Source: Streptomyces sp. A1136
Lineage (GTDB): Bacteria; Actinomycetota; Actinomycetes; Streptomycetales; Streptomycetaceae
Reading direction: 5' to 3'
Length of the DNA stretch: 64,000 nucleotides
Assembly (NCBI RefSeq): GCF_004795055.1
Contig: NZ_SSBJ01000002.1
Coordinates: 239,280-303,279 of the forward strand
Below, piece by piece: positions 58,388 to 64,000 of the stretch. Within the stretch, counting starts at the first letter, position 1. Every line of letters begins with the position of its first letter. Both the position numbers and the translations under genes were made by a program. The notes under the pieces were generated by a model. That model did not search any database. It was not told the origin of the DNA and saw nothing but the letters and a program-made list of their open reading frames with translations.

Positions 58388-59965
58388 TCAGCCCTTGCTG
58401 ATCTCCCAGAAGCGGAAGACGGTCGAGGCGTCGAGCGACCACTGGAGGCCGGTGACGTTCTGCCGGGTGACGGCGTACTGCTTGCCCTGCCAGAGCGGGA
58501 GCAGCGGGATCTCGTCGGCGACGATGTCCTGGAGCCGGGTGAAGTCGGTGGTGGCGGAGGTGCGGTCGGACTTCGCGGAGGTCGAGGGGATGATGGTCCC
58601 GCTGATCTCCTTGTTGTCGTAGTTGTTGTGCAGGACGTTGTCCGGGCCGAAGAACGGCTGGGTGAAGTTGTCGGCGTCCGGGTAGTCGGGCACCCAGCCC
58701 TTCACGTAGACGCCGTACTTGCCGGCTTCGATGTCCTTCTCGTACTGCTCGAACTCGACGGACTTGACGTCGGCTTCGAAGAGGCCGCTCTCGTTGAGCT
58801 GCTTGGCGATGAGCTGCAGTTCCTGGTCGGTGGCCGGCCCGTAGCGGGTGGGCGTCGAGTACAGGGTGAGCTTCACCTTGCCGGTGAGGTTGGCGGCGCG
58901 CAGCGCGTTCTTGGCCTTCTCGACCTGGGGGCTGCCGCCGTAGCGGTCGAAGAAGGCGGTGTTGTGGGAGGCGATGCCGGCGGGGACGACGGAGTACAGG
59001 GAGGTGGCGGTGCCGTCGTAGACCTGCTTGATGATCGCTTCGCGGTCGACGAGGTAGGCGATGGCCTTGCGGACGGGGAGCTTGCCGGCGACCGGGTCGT
59101 TCATGTTGAAGACCAGGTGCTGGACTTCGGCGCCGGTGCCCTGGACGACTTCGACCTTCTGATCGCCGGTCTTGTTGGCGAGGGTGGCGATGTCCCTGGC
59201 GGCGAGGCCGCGGAACGCGAAGTCGACATCGCCGCTTTCCAGGACCCGCTTCAGGGCGGCCTGGTCGTCGTTGAAGAACTTCAGGGTCACGCCGGTGTTC
59301 TTCGGCTTGGCCTTGCCGCTGTAGGAGTCGTTGACCGAGAAGTTGGCGCTCTTGTCGCTGATGGAGTCGAGCTTGTAGACGCCGGAGCCGGTGGCCTTGC
59401 CGTCGGTGCGCAGCTTGTCGGCCGGGTACTGGGTGTGGTCGACGATGGCGCCGGCGCCGGCCGCGATCTTGCTGGGGAAGGTCGCGTCGGAGGTCTTGAG
59501 GCGGAAGACGACGGTCTTCGCGTCGGGGGTGTCGATGCCGGCGATCGAGGAGAGCATGACGGCGGGGCCGTTGGCGTCGTTGATCTTCAGGGTTCGCTCG
59601 AAGGAGTACTTGACGTCCTTGGAGGTGAGGCTGTCGCCGTTGCTGAACTTCAGCCCGGCGCGCAGGACGCACTTGTAGAGCTTGCTGTCGGCGCCTTCGA
59701 AGCCACAGGTCTGGGCGGCGTCGGGCTCGGGGGTGGTGCCGCCCTTGGGGAAGGTCAGCAACGACTGGAAGACGTTGTTGAAGAGGAGCCAGGAACCCGG
59801 GTCGTAGCCCGATGCGGGGTCGATGGACTTCACCTTGTCGGATATTCCCATGACAACGCCCTTGCCGCTGCCTGCGGCAGAGCCATCCTGCGACCCGCAA
59901 CCGCTCAGCAGCGCGGCGGCGGTTGCGGCGCCGAGCGGGGCTGCCAACCAATGGTTACGTCTCAT
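58388..59965 (-). CDS. Oligopeptide-type ABC substrate-binding lipoprotein, copy 1
   Basis: 525 aa. Lipobox LLSGC in the N-terminal signal (RRNHWLAAPLGAATAAALLSGCGS). SBP family 5 fold: LTSKDVKYSFERTLKINDANGPA, YLVDREAIIKQVYDGTATSLYSVVP and WVPDYPDADNFTQPFF. It is 74 bp downstream of a clear paralogue with the same end pattern (QDIVADEIPLLPLWQGKQY). No permease or ATPase genes follow, so it may serve a transporter coded elsewhere. Confidence 0.92.
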   Translation of the reverse strand: MRRNHWLAAPLGAATAAALLSGCGSQDGSAAGSGKGVVMGISDKVKSIDPASGYDPGSWLLFNNVFQSLLTFPKGGTTPEPDAAQTCGFEGADSKLYKCVLRAGLKFSNGDSLTSKDVKYSFERTLKINDANGPAVMLSSIAGIDTPDAKTVVFRLKTSDATFPSKIAAGAGAIVDHTQYPADKLRTDGKATGSGVYKLDSISDKSANFSVNDSYSGKAKPKNTGVTLKFFNDDQAALKRVLESGDVDFAFRGLAARDIATLANKTGDQKVEVVQGTGAEVQHLVFNMNDPVAGKLPVRKAIAYLVDREAIIKQVYDGTATSLYSVVPAGIASHNTAFFDRYGGSPQVEKAKNALRAANLTGKVKLTLYSTPTRYGPATDQELQLIAKQLNESGLFEADVKSVEFEQYEKDIEAGKYGVYVKGWVPDYPDADNFTQPFFGPDNVLHNNYDNKEISGTIIPSTSAKSDRTSATTDFTRLQDIVADEIPLLPLWQGKQYAVTRQNVTGLQWSLDASTVFRFWEISKG

Positions 59966-60039
59966 CACGCGAACGTCCTTCACAGTCGTACTGTTCCGTT
60001 GCGCCGGCCCGCGACACCCGCTGCCGGCTGGTGCCTTGC

Positions 60040-61644
60040 TCAGCCGCCGACGCCCCGGCCGAGTTCCCACAGCTGGAGGTCGGAGATGGCGTTGACCGAC
60101 CACTCCGCCCCGGTGATCTCGTCGCGTGCGGCGACGTACTGCTTGCCCTGCCACAGGGGCAGGACGGGGACGTCGTCGGCGACGATGTCCTGCATCTCCG
60201 TGATCGCGGGTACGGCGACCGTGCGGTCGGCCGCGCGCCGGGATTCGGGGATGAGTCTGGTGCGTACGGCGGCGTTGGCGTACGGCGTGCCCAGGAAGTT
60301 GTCCTGCTCCAGGAACGGGGCGAGGAAGTTGTCGGCGTCCGGGTAGTCGGGGAACCAGCCGAGCCCGTAGGCGGCGTAGTCGCCCTTCTTCTGCGCGGGC
60401 CGGTAGTCGGCCCAGGCGTTGCCCTGGACGGTGACGTCGAACAGTTGGGTGGAGTTCAGCTGCGTCTTGAGTTCGTCGAACTCGGCGGCGGTGCCGTCAC
60501 CGTAGTGGTCGGTGGTGTAGTTGAGGGTGAGCTTGACGGGGGTCTTGATCCCGGCGCCGCGCAACAGGTCGGCGGCCTTGGCGGTGTTGGCCTCGCCGTA
60601 CTTGTTGAAGAAGGAGTTCACGTGTCCCGTGACGGTGGTGGGGACCAGTGAGTACAGGGGCTGCGCGGCCTTGCCGTAGACCTTGTCGATGAGGGCGTTG
60701 CGGTCGACTGCGGCGGCGAGGGCCTGCCGGACGGCCTTGTCCTTGACGACGGGGGCGTCGGTGTTGAAGCCGAGGTAGCGGATCTCCAGGCCGGGCAGCG
60801 GGACCAGCTTGACGCCCTTGGGCGGCTTCGCGGAGAAGGCGGTGATCTGGGCGGGCGACAGGGTGCGGGAGACCATCTGGACGGCGCCGTCGCGCAGCGC
60901 CTTGCCCATGCTCTCGGAGTCGGCGAAGGAGCGCAGCTCGACCTTGTCGTTCTGGAGCTTGATGTCACCCTTGTAGTGCGGGTTCTTGGTGAAGACCGCG
61001 CGGACGAGCTGGTTTCCCTTGACTTCGGGCTTCATCGTGTAGGGGCCCGAGCCGTCGACGACGAAGCCGGGGCGGAGCTTCTTGGCGTCGTAGTCCTTGG
61101 CGCTGACGATGCCGGCGGCAGGGGTGGAGAGCTTGTACGGGAAGGTCGCGTCCGCGGTCTTGAGGTGGAAGACGACGGTGTCGGCGCTCTTGGCCTCGAC
61201 GGTGTCGATGGTGGAGAGCAGCGAGGAAGGACCGTTCTCGGCCTTGATGGCGAGGACGCGGTCGATGGAGAACTTGACGTCCTTGGCCGTCAGCGGGTCA
61301 CCGCTCGCGAAGGTGAGTCCGGGGCGCAGGGTGCAGCGGTAGCTTTCGTTGCCGCTGTCGGTGAAGCGGCAGTCGGAGGCCGCTTCGGGGACCGGGCGCC
61401 CGCCGCCGCGGGGGGTGTGCATCAGCGTCTGGACGGTCTGGCGCAGGACGTTCCAGGCGCCGGCGTCGTAGGCGTAGGCGGGGTCGAAGGGGGCGGGGGC
61501 GTAGTCGGCGGCTTCGAACCGGTCGGTGGTACCGACGACGATGCCCCCGGAGGCCGCTCCTCCTCCGCTCGCGCTGCCGCACGCGGACAGCGCGGGGGTG
61601 AGCAGGCCTATCGCGGCCGTCAGCACCATGGTCTTGCGGTTCAT
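60040..61644 (-). CDS. Oligopeptide-type ABC substrate-binding lipoprotein, copy 2
   Basis: 534 aa. Lipobox ALSAC-GSA. SBP family 5 blocks: LTAKDVKFSIDRVLAIKAENGPS, AAVDRNALIDKVYGKAAQPLYSLVP, WFPDYPDADNFLAPFL and QDIVADDVPVLPLWQGKQY. It aligns over its full length with the next gene downstream, so the pair arose by tandem duplication. First gene of the two-gene unit. The ligand is probably a peptide; unproven. Confidence 0.92.
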   Translation of the reverse strand: MNRKTMVLTAAIGLLTPALSACGSASGGGAASGGIVVGTTDRFEAADYAPAPFDPAYAYDAGAWNVLRQTVQTLMHTPRGGGRPVPEAASDCRFTDSGNESYRCTLRPGLTFASGDPLTAKDVKFSIDRVLAIKAENGPSSLLSTIDTVEAKSADTVVFHLKTADATFPYKLSTPAAGIVSAKDYDAKKLRPGFVVDGSGPYTMKPEVKGNQLVRAVFTKNPHYKGDIKLQNDKVELRSFADSESMGKALRDGAVQMVSRTLSPAQITAFSAKPPKGVKLVPLPGLEIRYLGFNTDAPVVKDKAVRQALAAAVDRNALIDKVYGKAAQPLYSLVPTTVTGHVNSFFNKYGEANTAKAADLLRGAGIKTPVKLTLNYTTDHYGDGTAAEFDELKTQLNSTQLFDVTVQGNAWADYRPAQKKGDYAAYGLGWFPDYPDADNFLAPFLEQDNFLGTPYANAAVRTRLIPESRRAADRTVAVPAITEMQDIVADDVPVLPLWQGKQYVAARDEITGAEWSVNAISDLQLWELGRGVGG

Positions 61645-62123
61645 GCTGGAAGTACTCCCTCACCCGGCACTTGCTCAAAGCGGCTTCGAGGGCACTTCGC
61701 GACGGTCGCCCGTTCAGGGCGGAACGATCGGGCCGGTGTGTGACGATCGGTCCACGCCGTACCGGCACAGGGGTGTGTGTCCGGTCCGGCTGAGGTGCGG
61801 CGCGGTGCCCGGCGTCGACATTAGTGGCCTGGGACGGGATGGCTGGAACTGGCAGGAGTTGGGGCGTAACCGGACGGTTATGGGCGCGGACTGACCGTTC
61901 GTGCCAGAGTGGGCGCAGAGGGGGTCAGGAGCTGATCAATCCGGACACAACGGAACGGTTCGGGGCGTGCGCAAGGGCTCGGAACGGTTCCGCCGGGTGA
62001 CCAAGCTCACCCGCGGCAACTGCCCGCACGGGGATGGAATTTCGGCCTCCGGCTCACCCGGCGGAAGAATCTCCCGCCGACCGCTCGCGGCGCCTGCTTC
62101 TGTTCGGTACGCAGCGTGCGCGT
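61645..62123. other. 479-bp intergenic region with repeated palindromes
   Basis: No credible gene. Three short perfect dyads are present: TAACCG-GA-CGGTTA at 61867-61880, GAACGGTTC at 61953-61961, and CGGAACGGTTCCG at 61980-61992. The two GAACGGTTC copies are 29 bp apart. They lie upstream of the binding-protein pair and past the end of the HAD hydrolase gene. Confidence 0.5.
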
Positions 62124-62825
62124 TCAGTTCATCGGAGTGATGAGCGAGCGCAGGAACGCGAGGTCCACTTCCTCCAGGGAACGGACGATGGTGCGGCCGG
62201 GGGCGGCCGGGATCAGGCCCACGGAGGGTACGGCCACCACCCGGCATCCGGCGGCCTCGGCCGCGGCGACGCCCGTGGCGGTGTCCTCGATCACGGCGCA
62301 GCGCGAGGGGTGCGCGCCGAGGGCCTGGGCGGCGAGGAGGTACGGGTCGGGGTGCGGCTTGGTCCGGGGCACCTCGTCACCGGCGACCGTCATGGTGAAG
62401 CGGTCGCGGCCGAGGGTGAGCAGCACCTGGTCGATGACCCGGCGGTGCGAGGCGGAGACGAGGGCGGTGGGCACGTTGTGCCGGGCCAGCTCGGACAGCA
62501 GCCGCTCGGCGCCGGGCATCAGGGGCACCTGGTCGGCGATCCGCGCCTCGAAGCGCTCGTTGAGGAGGACGCTCAGCTCGGCGAGTTCGATGGCGGCGCC
62601 GGTGGACTCGATCAGGAAGGCGGCGCTGCGGCTCATGGGGCCGCCGACGACGATGTCGCGCCAGGCCTCCTCCAGCCGGTGGCCGAGCTCGCGGAAGATC
62701 TCCTCCTCGATCTCCCACCAGAACCCCTCGGTGTCGACGAGGGTGCCGTCCATGTCCAGCAGTACCGCCTGCAGGGCCGAACCGTCGGTCGTACGGGTGA
62801 CGGCGGCGGGAACGGTGCTGGTCAT
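62124..62825 (-). CDS. HAD-superfamily hydrolase, subfamily IA
   Basis: 233 aa. Motif I AVLLDMDGTLVDTEGFWWE with the nucleophile Asp; motif II Ser in ALVSASHRRV; motif III Lys in EVPRTKPHPDPYLLAAQALG; motif IV CAVIEDTATGVAAAEAAG. It has the helical cap of phosphoglycolate phosphatase and beta-phosphoglucomutase relatives. Substrate unknown. ATG at 62825 with AGAGG upstream. Confidence 0.9.
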   Translation of the reverse strand: MTSTVPAAVTRTTDGSALQAVLLDMDGTLVDTEGFWWEIEEEIFRELGHRLEEAWRDIVVGGPMSRSAAFLIESTGAAIELAELSVLLNERFEARIADQVPLMPGAERLLSELARHNVPTALVSASHRRVIDQVLLTLGRDRFTMTVAGDEVPRTKPHPDPYLLAAQALGAHPSRCAVIEDTATGVAAAEAAGCRVVAVPSVGLIPAAPGRTIVRSLEEVDLAFLRSLITPMN

Positions 62826-62851
62826 GCGCACACCTCTCGGAGGGGACGAGA

Positions 62852-62904
62852 AGGCCGGTCACCGCGCTCCCCGGGCGTGCCCGGGGGGAACAGGTGACCG
62901 GCCT
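62852..62904 (-). terminator. Terminator after metH
   Basis: A two-storey hairpin: outer AGGCCGGTCACC/GGTGACCGGCCT (12 bp) and inner CCCCGGGC/GCCCGGGG with a GT loop, 33 bp past the metH stop. Confidence 0.75.
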
Positions 62905-62936
62905 GTATGGGACCGACCAGTGTACGCCGGTCTGCG

Positions 62937-64000
62937 TCAGCGTGCGTTGAAATACTTCGCTTCGGGGTGGTGGATGACGATGGCGTCGGTGGACTGCTCC
63001 GGGTGGAGCTGGAACTCCTCCGAGAGGTGGACGCCGATGCGCTCGGGGCGGAGCATGTCGGCGATCTTGGCGCGGTCCTCCAGGTCGGGGCAGGCGCCGT
63101 AGCCGAGGGAGAAGCGGGCGCCGCGGTACTTGAGGTCGAACATGTCCTCGACCTTGGTCGGGTCCTCGCCGCCGAAGCCGAGTTCGGCGCGGACGCGGGC
63201 GTGCCAGTACTCGGCGAGGGCCTCGGCGAGCTGGACGGACAGGCCGTGGAGCTCCAGGTACTCGCGGTAGGAGTCGGACTCGAACAGCTTGGCGGTGGCC
63301 TCGCCGATCTTCGAGCCGACGGTGACGACCTGGAGGCCGACCACGTCGGTCTCGCCGGATTCCTCGGGGCGGAAGAAGTCGGCGAGGCACAGGCGGCGTC
63401 CACGACGCTGGCGCGGGAAGGTGAAGCGGGTCCGCTCGTTGCCCTGCTCGTCAAGGATGATCAGGTCGTCGCCCTTGGAGACGCAGGGGAAGTAGCCGTA
63501 CACGACGGCCGCTTCGAGCAGGTTCTCGGTGTGGAGCTTCTCCAGCAGGCCGCGCAGTCGCGGCCGGCCCTCGGACTCGACGAGTTCCTCGTACGTCGCT
63601 CCGCCGGCGCGGGCCTGCTTCAGGCCCCACTGGCCCTTGAAGAGGGCGCCCTCGTCCAGCCAGGAGGCGTAGTCCTTGAGCGGGATGCCCTTGACGACGC
63701 GGGTGCCCCAGAACGGCGGGGTGGGGACGGGGTTGTCGACGGCGACGTCGGAGCGGCCGCCCGGCTCCTCGGGCTCCTCGACCTGGGCCGGCGGGGTGTC
63801 GCGCTTGGCGACGCGGCGCTGCTTGAGCGGCGGGAGTTCGGCGCCGGGCACACCGCGCTTGACCGCGATCAGGGCGTCCATGAGGCGCAGGCCCTCGAAG
63901 GCGTCGCGGGCGTAGCGGACTTCGCCCTCGTAGATCTCGTGGAGGTCCTGTTCGACGTAGGCGCGGGTCAGGGCCGCCCCGCCGAGGATGACCGGGTAGT
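62937..64000 (-). CDS. metH: Cobalamin-dependent methionine synthase, C-terminal part
   Basis: The gene runs off the window; the visible 354 codons are the 3' end. VILGGAALTRAYVEQDL and EVRYARDAFEGL come from the end of the B12-binding domain. A linker (PPLKQRRVAKRD) leads to the S-adenosylmethionine-dependent reactivation domain: FFRPEESGETDVVGLQVVT, ELHGLSVQLAEALAEYWHARVR, ARFSLGYGACPDLEDR and HPEAKYFNAR at the stop. It methylates homocysteine from methyltetrahydrofolate. It ends with a strong terminator. Confidence 0.95.
   Translation of the reverse strand, partial: YPVILGGAALTRAYVEQDLHEIYEGEVRYARDAFEGLRLMDALIAVKRGVPGAELPPLKQRRVAKRDTPPAQVEEPEEPGGRSDVAVDNPVPTPPFWGTRVVKGIPLKDYASWLDEGALFKGQWGLKQARAGGATYEELVESEGRPRLRGLLEKLHTENLLEAAVVYGYFPCVSKGDDLIILDEQGNERTRFTFPRQRRGRRLCLADFFRPEESGETDVVGLQVVTVGSKIGEATAKLFESDSYREYLELHGLSVQLAEALAEYWHARVRAELGFGGEDPTKVEDMFDLKYRGARFSLGYGACPDLEDRAKIADMLRPERIGVHLSEEFQLHPEQSTDAIVIHHPEAKYFNAR

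Noticed and set aside
61901..62140. 79-codon plus-strand frame in the 479-bp intergenic region
   Set aside because: No SD, no family resemblance, and it runs into the HAD hydrolase gene on the other strand.

Overview
The window is about 70% G+C with strong G/C bias at third codon positions, frequent GTG starts, long perfect hairpins between genes and a bacterial proteasome/pupylation locus. Together with gene content and order this points to a Streptomyces (Actinobacteria) chromosome, core region. No tRNA, rRNA, insertion sequence, prophage or CRISPR array was recognised. About 61 protein genes are supported; only the last, metH, is cut by the window edge.

Layout. 0-4.4 kb: Tat-exported glycoside hydrolase, 3-hydroxybutyryl-CoA dehydrogenase, Nudix hydrolase and an HTH/TPR regulator, followed by a gap of about 800 bp without a convincing gene. 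5.1-13.5 kb: translation block, all on the minus strand: pheT-pheS, a PAS histidine kinase, a SpoU rRNA methyltransferase and infC-rpmI-rplT with hairpins in its leader and both intergenic gaps; DUF1844 lies divergently. 13.6-16.3 kb: membrane protein, mycosin protease and SseB operon. 16.4-19.5 kb: PLP aldolase/racemase-fold enzyme, FBP zinc protein, secreted HAD phosphatase. 19.7-26.4 kb: a catabolic cluster (SDR, aldehyde dehydrogenase, glutamine-synthetase-like ligase, GntR regulator, ethanolamine-type permease, gamma-glutamyl hydrolase) that reads as a gamma-glutamylated ethanolamine pathway. 26.4-34.0 kb: regulators, a TDT transporter, an iron-regulated siderophore-interacting protein, a 5'-3' exonuclease and a pseudouridine synthase.

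34.1-56.4 kb is the proteasome super-locus, almost all on the minus strand: site-2 protease, trmI, arc(mpa), dop, pup, an HNH endonuclease, prcB, prcA, then (after a divergent LacI/MFS pair) pafA, two FKBP proteins, pafB, pafC, two small proteins, tatA, tatC and a HelY-type helicase. Pup is attached by PafA and removed by Dop; Arc feeds pupylated proteins to PrcAB. 56.6-64 kb: RecB-like nuclease, NarL-type response regulator, two tandem oligopeptide-type binding lipoproteins, a HAD hydrolase and the C-terminal part of MetH.

Most noteworthy: (i) a likely AUC start for infC behind a leader terminator; (ii) the HNH endonuclease gene between pup and prcB carries an apparent one-base deletion that splits its first zinc ribbon, has lost a Cys in the second, has atypical codon use and overlaps prcB; (iii) a 23-bp motif with fixed spacing shared by the two promoter regions of the ethanolamine-type cluster; (iv) several well-formed operators (iron box, LysR box, paired TACGTA palindromes, TTCACAC dyad).
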